Part shown: positions 8,325 through 17,689 of the stretch, piece after piece
How positions within the stretch are numbered: the first letter of the stretch is position 1
Layout: each line of letters opens with the position of its first letter
Source: Halomonas colorata
GTDB lineage: Bacteria > Pseudomonadota > Gammaproteobacteria > Pseudomonadales > Halomonadaceae
Assembly (NCBI RefSeq): GCF_014897985.1
Contig: NZ_JABUZA010000023.1
Span: forward strand, 1-64,000
Direction of reading: 5' to 3'
Length of the DNA: 64,000 bases
Program-made: the position numbers and the translations under genes
The notes under the pieces: generated by a model
What the model was told of the DNA's origin: nothing
The model's input: the letters and a program-made list of their open reading frames with translations, nothing else
Database searches by the model: none

Positions 8325-8903
8325 TTACGCGTTGGCACGCGCCAGAATATCCACTAGCCGCTGGCAGAGAGCATCAAGCTTTTCGCTATTGGCTTCTTCG
8401 ATAAGCGCGCCCGTTTCATCAAAAGCAGTGTGCGCTTTGGATAGTGACATGGGCTGGGGCAGTACGATCAAACCCAGATTGGCGAGCAGCTGCTGGGCCA
8501 GTGGCATAGCGCGAATGCCGCCTAGGCCACCAGGGGATGCCGATACCAGCGCGGCCCATTTACCTGAGTAAAGTGCCAGGCCCGGCGTGTCTTCATAAGG
8601 GCGAGACAGCCAGTCCAGCGTGTTCTTCAAAAGCGGGGTGATAAAGCCGTTGTATTCGGGCGAGGCAATAAACAGCGCCTGGTGATCGGCCAATAGCTTA
8701 CGCAGTTTAAGCACGTTCTCGGGCATGCCTTGGGTTTCGATATCTTCATCAAACAAGGGGCACGGGTAGTCTTTTAAATCCACGAACGTTGCTACACCGC
8801 CCAGCGCTTCAATACGCTTGGCCACTAGCTGGGCTAGCTGCTTATTGAGTGAGTCCTGGCGGCTACTGCCTGCAAATACTAATACCTTGGGCACTGCTGT
8901 CAT
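8325..8903 (-). CDS. NAD(P)H-dependent FMN reductase (flavodoxin-like)
   Basis: The 192-residue protein has the FMN phosphate-binding loop GSSRQDSLN (residues 12-20) and the SPEYNGFITPLLKNTLDWLS motif typical of the SsuE/ChrR/YieF-type flavin reductase family. Such enzymes reduce FMN, quinones or chromate with NAD(P)H. A ribosome site AGGAG lies eight bases before the ATG. It is the middle of three same-strand genes (hydrolase, reductase, rhodanese) separated by short gaps, but no shared pathway is evident. The exact substrate cannot be told from sequence. Confidence 0.82.
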   Translation of the reverse strand: MTAVPKVLVFAGSSRQDSLNKQLAQLVAKRIEALGGVATFVDLKDYPCPLFDEDIETQGMPENVLKLRKLLADHQALFIASPEYNGFITPLLKNTLDWLSRPYEDTPGLALYSGKWAALVSASPGGLGGIRAMPLAQQLLANLGLIVLPQPMSLSKAHTAFDETGALIEEANSEKLDALCQRLVDILARANA

Positions 8904-8931
8904 CTGTTAACACTCCTGTTAAGTCAATGGC

Positions 8932-9927
8932 TTATTGGTCGGTAGCCTCAGGATTACCGGCGGGCATCCCATCAATAAACGTATTGATGGCTTCAAACAG
9001 CACCTGGCGAATCGGCTCTGCCTCGTTCACCAAATGGTGGCGCGCATCTGGATGGTAGTGAACCTCGGCGGCGGTAAATTTTTCCGCCAGAATGTTCAGG
9101 TTCCATTCCCAATCCACCGTTAAATCCTGCTGCCCCTGCAAAATCAACACCGGTATATCCACAGGCGCGAGCGCCAGCAGGCGTGGCATCCAGCGGCGCA
9201 TGGCGCTCACCCAGGCAACGCTCAATCGCTCGGGCTGCAGCGGGTCGCGGTCACGTAGAAATTCGGTAAACGTTTCATCGGTCGAGTTGGGTCGATATTT
9301 ACGCGGCAGCTCTTTTAAAAACGGGCTCGCGATTAAATGCACCCAGCTGGCCTGGCTCCACCGCCAGGGGCGCACCAACGGCGCCAATAGCACTAAACCA
9401 TCCCACCCGGATTCCTCACGGCGGGTTAACGCGTCGGTGGCCAAAATGGCGGCCCCGGTGCTTTGCCCAACCCCCAGCCAAGGCTTAGGGGCCATCCCCA
9501 ATGTTTGCAGAGTATTCTGCATATGTGTCAGGCAGTGCTGGTAGTCGTCGAAATCTTCAATTTCCGCCCGTGGGCCGCTTGAAAGGCCGTGACCCGGTAA
9601 GTCCCATAGCACTACCCGCCAGCCTTTCGCCAATAGGTGCGCCAATAAATGTCGATAAAGCCCTAAATGATCGAAGTAGCCGTGCACCACAAACGCCGTG
9701 CCGGACGGCTTGGGCGGGCTCCAGACCTGGCACCACAGGCTAAAGCGCCCGGTATCGATAAACCCTGCATGCACCTCATCGGTGCCTTTCAGGAGTTTTT
9801 CAAGATCATAGTGCAGGAAATAGTCCTGCACTATGTTCCACAGCGCCTCACCCGGTATTAATCGAGAGAACGCTGATTCGCCTGATGCTTGCCGAAACAA
9901 GCCTTCCAGCTGTTGGAAATCCTGCAT
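8932..9927 (-). CDS. Alpha/beta hydrolase (monoglyceride lipase/lysophospholipase-like)
   Basis: The fold is clear from the oxyanion segment [12 protein letters not shown], the block [14 protein letters not shown], the nucleophile elbow GQSTG (S156), an acid at D268 ([10 protein letters not shown]) and a histidine near 297 (DARHHLVNE). These match Hydrolase_4 enzymes that cleave esters of monoacylglycerols or lysophospholipids. The 331-residue length includes about 60 N-terminal residues before the core. The gene is divergent from glcB, with roughly 200 bases between them. The substrate is not predictable. Confidence 0.82.
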   Translation of the reverse strand: MQDFQQLEGLFRQASGESAFSRLIPGEALWNIVQDYFLHYDLEKLLKGTDEVHAGFIDTGRFSLWCQVWSPPKPSGTAFVVHGYFDHLGLYRHLLAHLLAKGWRVVLWDLPGHGLSSGPRAEIEDFDDYQHCLTHMQNTLQTLGMAPKPWLGVGQSTGAAILATDALTRREESGWDGLVLLAPLVRPWRWSQASWVHLIASPFLKELPRKYRPNSTDETFTEFLRDRDPLQPERLSVAWVSAMRRWMPRLLALAPVDIPVLILQGQQDLTVDWEWNLNILAEKFTAAEVHYHPDARHHLVNEAEPIRQVLFEAINTFIDGMPAGNPEATDQ

Positions 9928-10051
9928 CCCTGTCTCTCCGTGAACGCCCTACTTCCATTATTTTAAGAAGGCCACTCTGGGCCTCTTCTCATCATTTGGT
10001 CGAGCATTTTACTGCTTTAAGGTCTACGCTGTTTACATGCCCAACCAGATA

Positions 10052-10066
10052 TGGAAGTATTTTCCA
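10052..10066. promoter_or_regulatory. IclR-box-like inverted repeat upstream of malate synthase G
   Basis: TGGAAGTATTTTCCA matches the published E. coli IclR operator consensus TGGAAATNATTTCCA at 12 of 14 defined positions and forms an inverted repeat within ATGGAA-N5-TTCCAT. It lies about 68 bases before the glcB start. IclR represses glyoxylate-bypass genes in enterics, so an IclR-family regulator acting here is plausible. No such regulator gene is in the window. Confidence 0.45.
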
Positions 10067-10133
10067 TAAATATATTTTCACTCTAACTGTGGCCTTCAAA
10101 CAATCCACGGGCATCTTCACAGGAGAACTCCCC

Positions 10134-12308
10134 ATGAGCGAGCGTATCACGCACCACCGTTTACAGGTGGCCGCCGAGCTGGACCGTTTTATTAATGAAC
10201 AGGCGCTACCCGGAACGGGTGTGGATAAAAGCGCTTTTTGGGCCGGTGTCGATGCTCTGTTTCATGATCTGACCCCAAAAAATCGTCAATTGCTAGCAGA
10301 GCGTGATGCGCTGCAGGAAAAACTCGATACCTGGCACCGTGAAAACCCCGGCCCGATAAGCGATATGTCGGCTTACCGTGCGTTTTTAAAACAGGTCGGT
10401 TACCTGGTAGATGCACCGGCCAACGTGAAAGCCAATACTGCCAACGTGGACCGTGAAGTGGCACTTCAAGCCGGCCCGCAGCTGGTGGTGCCGGTGAGTA
10501 ACGCCCGCTACGCCCTGAATGCGGCGAATGCGCGCTGGGGCAGTCTTTACGATGCGCTCTATGGCACCGACGCTATTTCCGAGGAAGACGGCGCGGAAAA
10601 AGGCACCAGCTTTAACCCCAAGCGCGGCGCCAAAGTCATTGCCTATGCGCGAGGCGTTCTGGATCGTGCTGCGCCCTTGGCCACCGGCTCTCACCGCGAT
10701 GCGGTTAAATACGCGATCCGCGACGGCCATCTGGTGGTTACGCTGGAAGGCGGCCGGGAAACCGGGCTAAAAGATTCAGCCAAGCTGATTGGCTTTACCG
10801 GTGAAGTGACGGCACCTGAAGCTATTTTGCTGGCCAATAACGGCCTACACCTGGAAATCCAGATCGACGCCAGTCACGCCATCGGCAAAACCGACCCAGC
10901 GGGCGTGAAAGATGTGGTAGTGGAAGCCGCGCTGACCACCATTATGGATTGCGAAGACTCCGTGGCCGCCGTGGACGCCGAAGACAAGGTCGGTGTGTAT
11001 AGCAACTGGCTCGGCCTGATGAAGGGCGATCTGGAAGAGAGCATCGACAAGGGCGGCAAAACCTTCGCACGCAAGCTGCACGCGGACCGCACCTGGGACA
11101 CCACCGAAGGCGGCAAGGTGACACTGCCCGGCCGTTCGCTGATGTTCGTGCGTAACGTGGGCCACTTGATGACCACACCAGCGATTCTGGATGAGGATGG
11201 CAACGAGCTGCCGGAAGGTATTCTCGACGCCGTGGTGACCTCGTTGCTTGCCCTGCACGATCTGAAAAAAGACGCCGATCAGCCGCGCAATTCGCGCACC
11301 GGCTCAGTGTATATCGTCAAGCCCAAGATGCACGGCCCTGCTGAAGTAGCGTTTGCCAACGAGCTGTTTGGCCGCGTGGAAGACCTGCTGGGCATGAGCC
11401 GCGATACCCTGAAAATGGGCATCATGGATGAAGAGCGCCGCACGACGGTTAACCTCAAGGCGTGTATTGCCGAGGCCTCTTCACGCGTGGCATTCATCAA
11501 CACGGGCTTCCTCGACCGGACCGGCGATGAAATGCATACCGCGATGGAAGCGGGCCCGATGGTTCGCAAGGGCGATATGAAAGGCGCCAAATGGATCGCG
11601 GCGTATGAGAAGAGCAACGTGCAGGTAGGCCTTGCCTGCGGCCTGCGCGGTCGCGCCCAGATCGGTAAAGGCATGTGGGCCATGCCCGATTTAATGCACA
11701 ACATGCTCGAACAGAAAATCGGCCACCCGAAAGCCGGTGCCAACACCGCTTGGGTGCCTTCGCCCACGGCCGCTACCCTGCACGCGCTGCACTATCATCA
11801 GGTGAACGTGACCGACGTTCAGCGCGAGCTTGAAGACCTGGGCGAGCCTGACTTCCTGGATGATCTACTCAGCGTGCCGGTGGCTGAAAACGCCAACTGG
11901 TCCGATGACGAGAAGCAGCAGGAGTTGGACAACAACTGCCAGGGCATTCTGGGTTACGTGGTGCGCTGGGTAGAGCACGGTGTGGGTTGCTCGAAGGTGC
12001 CGGATATTCACGACGTGGGCCTGATGGAAGACCGCGCCACGCTGCGTATTTCCAGCCAGCACATCGCCAACTGGCTGCATCATGGCATTGTCGATGAGGC
12101 TCGCGTGAAAGAAACCCTCAAGCGCATGGCCAAGGTCGTCGATGAGCAAAACGCCGGTGACCCCACTTACACCGCGATGAGCAGTCACTTCGAAGACTCT
12201 ACCGCCTTCAAGGCCGCCTCTGACCTGATCTTCAAGGGTCGCGTGCAGCCGTCAGGCTACACCGAGCCGCTACTTCACGAGTGGCGCCAGGTGCATAAAG
12301 CCAAGTAA
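10134..12308 (+). CDS. glcB: Malate synthase G
   Basis: Malate synthase G condenses glyoxylate with acetyl-CoA to give malate, completing growth on acetate or glycolate. The 724-residue length is normal for the G isoform. Recognisable blocks include [18 protein letters not shown], the region [35 protein letters not shown] and [14 protein letters not shown]. The start [13 protein letters not shown] is chosen because AGGAGAACTCCCC precedes it; an open frame reaches far upstream but has no family homology. The gene stands alone and ends in a strong terminator. No isocitrate lyase gene is nearby. Confidence 0.95.
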   Translation: MSERITHHRLQVAAELDRFINEQALPGTGVDKSAFWAGVDALFHDLTPKNRQLLAERDALQEKLDTWHRENPGPISDMSAYRAFLKQVGYLVDAPANVKANTANVDREVALQAGPQLVVPVSNARYALNAANARWGSLYDALYGTDAISEEDGAEKGTSFNPKRGAKVIAYARGVLDRAAPLATGSHRDAVKYAIRDGHLVVTLEGGRETGLKDSAKLIGFTGEVTAPEAILLANNGLHLEIQIDASHAIGKTDPAGVKDVVVEAALTTIMDCEDSVAAVDAEDKVGVYSNWLGLMKGDLEESIDKGGKTFARKLHADRTWDTTEGGKVTLPGRSLMFVRNVGHLMTTPAILDEDGNELPEGILDAVVTSLLALHDLKKDADQPRNSRTGSVYIVKPKMHGPAEVAFANELFGRVEDLLGMSRDTLKMGIMDEERRTTVNLKACIAEASSRVAFINTGFLDRTGDEMHTAMEAGPMVRKGDMKGAKWIAAYEKSNVQVGLACGLRGRAQIGKGMWAMPDLMHNMLEQKIGHPKAGANTAWVPSPTAATLHALHYHQVNVTDVQRELEDLGEPDFLDDLLSVPVAENANWSDDEKQQELDNNCQGILGYVVRWVEHGVGCSKVPDIHDVGLMEDRATLRISSQHIANWLHHGIVDEARVKETLKRMAKVVDEQNAGDPTYTAMSSHFEDSTAFKAASDLIFKGRVQPSGYTEPLLHEWRQVHKAK

Positions 12309-12328
12309 ATCGGTTTCGTGGTACAACT

Positions 12329-12359
12329 AGCCCCAAGGCACATGCCTTGGGGCTTTTTT
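12329..12359 (+). terminator. Intrinsic terminator of glcB
   Basis: The arms AGCCCCAAGG (12329-12338) and CCTTGGGGCT (12345-12354) pair perfectly and run into a T tract. They lie about 20 bases after the malate synthase stop codon. Confidence 0.85.
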
Positions 12360-12375
12360 ATGAAGGATAACAATA

Positions 12376-12801
12376 ATGACAGTGATGAACGTCGAGCAGA
12401 TCGAGCAGTTCCTGGATGAAGTATTTCCTCAGCGGATGGGCCGAATCGAGAGCGTAGGCGAGATGTGTGCCACGATGCGCTTAACGGTAGGTTATGAACA
12501 CCTGCGCCCCGGCCCCCGAGTAAGCGGCCCCACGATGATGGGCTTTGCCGATGTAGCGCTGTATGTGGCGATTCTGGCCCAAATCGGCCCGGAACCCATG
12601 GCGGTGACCAGCGATTTCAACTGTCACTTCCTGCGCGCCGCTTCAGGCGAACACGACATTATCGCCCACGCCAAACTGATCAAGCTGGGCCGCCGATTAG
12701 GCGTTGGCGAGGTACAGGTTTTCTCCGCCGCGGATGACACCCGCCCGGTTGCCCATATCACCGCAAGCTACGCTCTGCCCCTGGAACGCGAACAGCGCTA
12801 A
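12376..12801 (+). CDS. PaaI-type hotdog thioesterase
   Basis: At 141 residues this is a standard single-hotdog thioesterase. The segment RPGPRVSGPTMMGFADVALY matches the helix that carries the catalytic acid in PaaI-like enzymes, and TSDFNCHFLRAA fits the following strands. Family members hydrolyse acyl-CoA thioesters; the acyl group is unknown here. It begins shortly after the glcB terminator and ends before a bidirectional hairpin, so it is probably a separate transcript. Confidence 0.8.
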   Translation: MTVMNVEQIEQFLDEVFPQRMGRIESVGEMCATMRLTVGYEHLRPGPRVSGPTMMGFADVALYVAILAQIGPEPMAVTSDFNCHFLRAASGEHDIIAHAKLIKLGRRLGVGEVQVFSAADDTRPVAHITASYALPLEREQR

Positions 12802-12824
12802 CGTTAAAGCCGCTCTCAAGACAA

Positions 12825-12871
12825 AAAACGCCCCGCCCTTGGCCATTCACTAGCTCAAGGGCGGGGCGTTT
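12825..12871. terminator. Bidirectional terminator between thioesterase and sugar-binding protein genes
   Basis: The arms AAAACGCCCCGCCCTTG (12825-12841) and CAAGGGCGGGGCGTTT (12856-12871) form a long GC-rich stem flanked by A and T runs. The hairpin can end transcription of the convergent genes on both sides. Confidence 0.8.
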
Positions 12872-12885
12872 AGCGGCCGGGGCGT

Positions 12886-13854
12886 TTAGTAGGACGCTTC
12901 TGGCTCGTAGTACTCTTCTACATTGTCGAGGGTGATCAGGTCAGCGTTAAGAATGAGCCGTGAAGGCACGCCGTGGTACATATCACCCAGATGCTCGCCT
13001 TTAACACCGTGCACCGCTAGCGCCATGGCAGAGGCAATCATGTTCGGCGGATAGGTTACGGTGCCTTTAACCATCGGGTGCTCGTTACGGATCATTTCAA
13101 TCACGCGCTGAGAACCGCCACCGCCCACAATCAGCTTTATATCGTCGCGGTTGTTTTCATCCACTGCCTGAAGCGCCGAGATCAATACGTCATCGTCACC
13201 CGCCCAAATGGCATCCACTTCCGGGTTACTGCCCAGCAGGTCTTCCGTTACGCTAAGCGCCTGCTGTGGGTTCCAGTTGGTCGTTTGGGAGGCCAGGATA
13301 GTGATATCGGGATAGTTTTCCATCACTCGATTAAAGGCATCGACACGCTGGCTGTTGATGGGAATAGGCGGGCCTTCCAGCACCAAAATATTGCCCTCGC
13401 CGCCCAGCTCTTCAGCAATATAACGCGCGGCGTGATCGCCCAGGCCGGGGTTATCGCCCGCAATAAAGACGTCTTGCGCAGGCGTTTCAAGCTCGCGGTC
13501 GACCACAACGGTGTAGATGCCTTCATCATAAGCTTCGGAAATAACCGCCTGAAGCGTTGCCGGGTCGTGTGGCAAAATGACCAGCGCATCCAGATTGCGA
13601 ATCATCAAATCTTCCACGTTAGAGACCTGAGTCGTGCCGGAGTTGGCGGAAAGCACGGTAAAGCTCACATCCGGATACTTCTCACTCAGGTCGTCGGCAG
13701 CTTGCTGTGCCCACCACAAAAGGCCTGCGGTCCAGCCATGGTCAGCGGAGGGTACGGTGACGCCAATATGGTAGTCGTCGGCCAGCGCCAGGCTGGATGT
13801 GCTTGCCATGGCCGTTGCCAGCGCGGCAGTCTTGAAAAGGCGTGATAGTGTCAT
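12886..13854 (-). CDS. Sugar/polyol ABC transporter periplasmic binding protein
   Basis: The 322-residue protein has a typical Sec signal peptide (MTLSRLFKTAALATAMASTS, cleaved near ALA-DDYH). A type I periplasmic binding fold of the RbsB family follows, with landmarks VTVPSADHGWTAGLLWWAQQ and NLDALVILPHDPATLQ. It captures a sugar or cyclic polyol for the adjacent permease and ATPase. The start was set by GGGAG nine bases upstream. It is the last gene of the five-gene operon. The ligand is unknown; the oxidoreductase and isomerase partners suggest an inositol-like or oxidised sugar. Confidence 0.88.
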   Translation of the reverse strand: MTLSRLFKTAALATAMASTSSLALADDYHIGVTVPSADHGWTAGLLWWAQQAADDLSEKYPDVSFTVLSANSGTTQVSNVEDLMIRNLDALVILPHDPATLQAVISEAYDEGIYTVVVDRELETPAQDVFIAGDNPGLGDHAARYIAEELGGEGNILVLEGPPIPINSQRVDAFNRVMENYPDITILASQTTNWNPQQALSVTEDLLGSNPEVDAIWAGDDDVLISALQAVDENNRDDIKLIVGGGGSQRVIEMIRNEHPMVKGTVTYPPNMIASAMALAVHGVKGEHLGDMYHGVPSRLILNADLITLDNVEEYYEPEASY

Positions 13855-13975
13855 TGTTATTGCTCCCTTTCTAACGTACATCGTGGATGGGCGAGCCAAC
13901 CCCGCCCAGTGTGATCGTCGGCCCTGTTTGGGCATAGCGACCGAAAAGACCGTTCTTAAACCCCGTATTAACGAA

Positions 13976-14968
13976 TCAGGCACGCTTGTACTGCAGCAGT
14001 ACCGCCAACAAAATGACGCCGCCCTTGACCAGCCCCTGTAAATAAGGGGAGACGCCGGTCAGGTTAAGCATGTTGTTGATAATGCCTAGAATCAGCGCAC
14101 CGATGACCGTGCCCCATACCGAACCGCGTCCGCCGGAAAGCGCCGTGCCTCCGATGACGACGGCAGCAATGGCATCCAGCTCATAAAAGTAGCCTGCATC
14201 GCTCGGGCTGACCGAGTTGAGCCGCGAGGTCAGCATGATGGCCGAAAGCCCCACACAAATGCCCGCAATCACAAAGGTGGAGAGCACAATGCGCTCGACC
14301 CGAATGCCCGAGTAGCGTGCTACCTGAGGGTTAGCGCCTACCGCGCACACATGCCGCCCGTAGGGCGTATGAAACAGCAGCACATGTGCGATGATCGCCA
14401 AGCCAAAGAACACTAGCACGGGAATTGGAATGCCCAGAAAGTAACCGCCGCCCACGCTTGAGAAGTGCGGATTGGGAGTAGAAACCACCGCTGCATCAGT
14501 GAAGTAGAGCGCCAGCGAACGAAAGATCGACATGCTGGCAAGCGTTACCACAAAAGCCGCTATGCGCCCCCGGGTAACTAACAAACCGTTGAATAGCCCT
14601 AACAGCCCGCCCGCCGCGATAGCGGCCAACAGGCCGAGAAGCACCGCCTGGACGGGGTCACTAATGCTATTAATGATGTACAGGATAACCACGCCCACCA
14701 GCGCCACCATTGACCCCACCGACAAATCGATGCCACCGGCGATAATCACAAAGGTCATGCCGATGGCGATAATGCCGGTATAGGAAACCTGACGCATCAC
14801 GTTGGAGATATTGCGGGTATCGAGAAAATATTCGCTGGCGATGGACGACACCACAAACAGCAAAATCAGCGCCACCAGCGGGGCCAGAATCGTCGCGTTA
14901 AGGGGCAGTCTGCGCAGGCCTTGGCGTGCAACGCTCCCCATTGTCTTGGTATTAGGCGGTTGAGCCAT
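13976..14968 (-). CDS. Sugar/polyol ABC transporter permease (RbsC-like)
   Basis: This 330-residue, highly hydrophobic protein belongs to the BPD_transp_2 permease family. It shows the segments VIIAGGIDLSVGSMVALVGV and IAAVVIGGTALSGGRGSVWG, which are hallmarks of RbsC-type permeases. About eight to ten membrane helices are expected. The ATG chosen is preceded by GGGGAA and overlaps the end of the ATPase gene by 17 bases. A 121-base gap separates it from the binding protein gene downstream. Confidence 0.92.
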   Translation of the reverse strand: MAQPPNTKTMGSVARQGLRRLPLNATILAPLVALILLFVVSSIASEYFLDTRNISNVMRQVSYTGIIAIGMTFVIIAGGIDLSVGSMVALVGVVILYIINSISDPVQAVLLGLLAAIAAGGLLGLFNGLLVTRGRIAAFVVTLASMSIFRSLALYFTDAAVVSTPNPHFSSVGGGYFLGIPIPVLVFFGLAIIAHVLLFHTPYGRHVCAVGANPQVARYSGIRVERIVLSTFVIAGICVGLSAIMLTSRLNSVSPSDAGYFYELDAIAAVVIGGTALSGGRGSVWGTVIGALILGIINNMLNLTGVSPYLQGLVKGGVILLAVLLQYKRA

Positions 14969-16493
14969 CTTGATTCCCCACTTGTTCACGGTTGGCGTGC
15001 TGCCGTGCGCCAGCGGCATACAGCATTATTTGTTCTTCGTTGATATCGTCACCGTTAAGCTCAACGGCTATTTGCCCTTCGCGAATCACTAACACCCGAT
15101 CCGCAATACCAATGACCTCTTCAAGCTCGGAAGAGATCACGATAACGGCTTTATTTTGTTGGGTAAGGTCGCGGATCAGCTGATAAATCTGCTGCTTGGC
15201 GCTGATGTCGATGCCGCGAGTGGGCTCATCGAGCATCAGGATATCGGGTTCAATATCGAGTAGCTTCGAGAAGTAAACCTTCTGCTGGTTGCCGCCACTC
15301 AGAAGGCTTACCGGCGCCGCCAGGTTGGATGCCTTGATAGAAAGACGTTGCTGGTAATGTTCGGCCTGGCGACGTTCAGCGCGATGCTTTATGAAGCCGC
15401 GCACATAGCGTTTCAGGCTGAGAGCGGTAATGTTCTGCATGACGTTAAACGAGAGAATCAGCCCCTTGCCTTGGCGGTCTTCTGACAGATACGCCAAACC
15501 GTGGGCATGGGCTTCGTTGGGCGAACGAAGATCTACAGGCTCGCCATCGATAAATATTTCGCCTTGCTCTTTGCGGTGCAGCCCCATGATGGTTTCAGCA
15601 ATTTCGGTGCGCCCCGCGCCCACTAGCCCGGCCAGCCCCAGCACTTCGCCACGGCGTACTTCAAGGTTGATGCCCTTGAGCTTGCCTTTAAGGCTTAAGC
15701 CCTGCACACGCAGCGCGGGCGGCGTATTGTCAGCACGTTGCGCAAGCTTCTCAGGGTAAATTTGTGACAGCTCGCGCCCGACCATTTTGCGCGCCATGTC
15801 CTCCTCATTAAGCGTCGCGGTCTCGCACAGCTCTACCTGCTGGCCGTCGCGTAAAATCAGCAGCCGATCACAGAGATCTTTGACCTCTTTTAGCTTGTGA
15901 GAAATAAATAAAATCGTGACGCCCTTGGCGACCAGCGCGCGCACCACGTTAAACAGCACCGCGACTTCGCGGTCGGTCAGTACCGTAGTGGGCTCATCCA
16001 GAATCAGCAGTCGCGCGTCGTTAACCAGTACCCTGGCCACTTCTACCATCTGCTTTTGGGCAACGCTTAGCCGCTCAATGGGAAGTTCAGGGTCCAGGTC
16101 CACTTCAAGCGAGCTGAGCAGTTCCTGGGTGCGCTTACGCATGCCTGCGTGATCCAGAAAACCATGACGGCGTACTTCCTGGCCCAAAAAGACATTTTCG
16201 TAAACACGCAGCGTGGGGATTAAATTGAATTCCTGGGGGATCATCGCCACGCCGTGAAAACGCGCCGTAATCGGGTCCAACGCACTAAATATCTGACCAT
16301 TCAGGTGGATCGACCCCACCGTTGGCGTGTAGATACCGCTGATGATCTTTAACAGCGTGGATTTCCCGGCGCCGTTTTCCCCCAGAATACCCAGCACTTC
16401 GCCCGGCATAACGGAAAGGGAAATATCATTTAGCACCTGAACGGGGCCGAAGGCTTTACCGATCCCTTCAAGCGTTAAAATAGGCTCGCTCAT
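14952..16493 (-). CDS. Sugar/polyol ABC transporter ATPase, two nucleotide-binding domains (RbsA-like)
   Basis: The 513-residue protein carries two ABC domains in one chain. The first has Walker A GENGAGKST and Walker B LLILDEPTTVLTDRE. The second has a degenerate Walker A (GLVGAGRTE), a signature LSGGNQQKV and Walker B ILMLDEPTRGID. A degenerate site in the second half is normal for RbsA, MglA and XylG proteins. It energises import with the permease downstream and overlaps the upstream dehydrogenase gene by four bases, so the operon is tightly coupled. Confidence 0.93.
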   Translation of the reverse strand: MSEPILTLEGIGKAFGPVQVLNDISLSVMPGEVLGILGENGAGKSTLLKIISGIYTPTVGSIHLNGQIFSALDPITARFHGVAMIPQEFNLIPTLRVYENVFLGQEVRRHGFLDHAGMRKRTQELLSSLEVDLDPELPIERLSVAQKQMVEVARVLVNDARLLILDEPTTVLTDREVAVLFNVVRALVAKGVTILFISHKLKEVKDLCDRLLILRDGQQVELCETATLNEEDMARKMVGRELSQIYPEKLAQRADNTPPALRVQGLSLKGKLKGINLEVRRGEVLGLAGLVGAGRTEIAETIMGLHRKEQGEIFIDGEPVDLRSPNEAHAHGLAYLSEDRQGKGLILSFNVMQNITALSLKRYVRGFIKHRAERRQAEHYQQRLSIKASNLAAPVSLLSGGNQQKVYFSKLLDIEPDILMLDEPTRGIDISAKQQIYQLIRDLTQQNKAVIVISSELEEVIGIADRVLVIREGQIAVELNGDDINEEQIMLYAAGARQHANREQVGNQDGSTA

Positions 16494-17668
16494 GGGGCGC
16501 TCCCGGAAGCGTCTGGCGCTTTAGTCAGATGCAGCGGCGTCCAGCTGCCTGCCGCTTGGTGTGAAGTAATCGCCGCCTTAATAAAGCGCATGCCATACAC
16601 ACCGTCTTCAATGCCCGGTAGCCAAGCGGGATATTCACCAGCCGCGTGCCCATCGGCCAACGCCTGATACAGGTTGGCGAAGGCTTCAATGTAGCCTTCC
16701 GGGTGCCCGCCCGGTACGCGAACGCCCTGGCCAACACCTGCACTTAACCAATCACCACGCCGCGTTAAGCGCTGGCTTGGTCCGTTAAGCGGTTTCAGCC
16801 ACAGCTCGTTGGGCTGCTCCTGGGCCCATTGCAGGCTGGCCTTCTCGCCGATGACACGAATGGTTAACGCGTTTTCATAACCAGCGGCCGTTTGGCTTGC
16901 CCACAGCATGCCCCGCGCACCGCCGTTAAAGCGCAGCAGCGCCTGAACGTTATCATCAAGCGCCCGCCCCGGCACCGTGGTCACCAGCTCAGCGCTTACC
17001 TCACTGACGCGCTGGCCGCTAATAAACTGGGCCAGTTGAAACGCGTGCACGCCAATATCTCCCAGGCAGCCAGCAGCCCCCGCCTGGGTGGGGTCTAAAC
17101 GCCAGGCGGCCTGGCGGTTATCGGCTTCCGGGGGTTCGCTTAACCACTCTTGAATATATTCGACCTGCACATGGCGAAGCTGTCCCAGCGCGCCCTGGGC
17201 AATCATTTCACGGGCATGCTGAACCAGTGGATAACCCGCATAGTTGTGCATTAATACAAAGTGGCGAGCGCTTTTCTCAGCCGCTTGCGCCAGCTGTTCG
17301 GCTTCCTCAACGCTGAGCGTCATGGGTTTTTCACATACCACATGAAAGCCCGCTTCCAGGCTTGCCAGCGCCGCCGGGTAATGCAGGTGGTTAGGCGTCA
17401 CAATCGCCACGACCTGGGCGCCATCTTCGCGGGCGGCTTCGCCTGCCAACAGCGCTGCGTAGTCGGCATAGCAGCGCTGGCCATCAATGCCTAACTCGTT
17501 GGCGGTCGCCAGATTGCGCTCTGTTTGGGATGAAAAAGCCCCGGCCACCAGCTCAAAGCGGTCGTCCAGCCGCGCCGCCATACGGTGCACACCGCCAATA
17601 AAGGCGCCCTGGCCGCCGCCTATCATGGCGAGGCGAAGTCTGCGTGGCGTGTCGTTGGTTGTTGTCAT
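16490..17668 (-). CDS. Gfo/Idh/MocA-family NAD(P)-dependent oxidoreductase
   Basis: The N-terminus has the Rossmann motif MIGGGQGAFIGGVHR and, further on, the family signature VVCEKPMTLSVEEAE, whose EKP lysine binds the substrate. The C-terminal half is the usual mixed sheet that holds the sugar. Enzymes of this type oxidise inositols, deoxy-sugars or related polyols. Its operon with an ABC importer and a xylose-isomerase-like protein makes a first oxidation step in catabolism likely. The length of 392 residues is usual. Confidence 0.87.
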   Translation of the reverse strand: MTTTNDTPRRLRLAMIGGGQGAFIGGVHRMAARLDDRFELVAGAFSSQTERNLATANELGIDGQRCYADYAALLAGEAAREDGAQVVAIVTPNHLHYPAALASLEAGFHVVCEKPMTLSVEEAEQLAQAAEKSARHFVLMHNYAGYPLVQHAREMIAQGALGQLRHVQVEYIQEWLSEPPEADNRQAAWRLDPTQAGAAGCLGDIGVHAFQLAQFISGQRVSEVSAELVTTVPGRALDDNVQALLRFNGGARGMLWASQTAAGYENALTIRVIGEKASLQWAQEQPNELWLKPLNGPSQRLTRRGDWLSAGVGQGVRVPGGHPEGYIEAFANLYQALADGHAAGEYPAWLPGIEDGVYGMRFIKAAITSHQAAGSWTPLHLTKAPDASGSAP

Positions 17669-17689
17669 TATCTAACCCCTGAGCGTGGT

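Noticed and set aside
13078..13845. Long open frame (255 codons) opposite the sugar-binding protein gene
   Set aside because: It lies wholly antisense to a gene with a clear signal peptide and family motifs, and its protein looks like no family; it is a codon-bias shadow.
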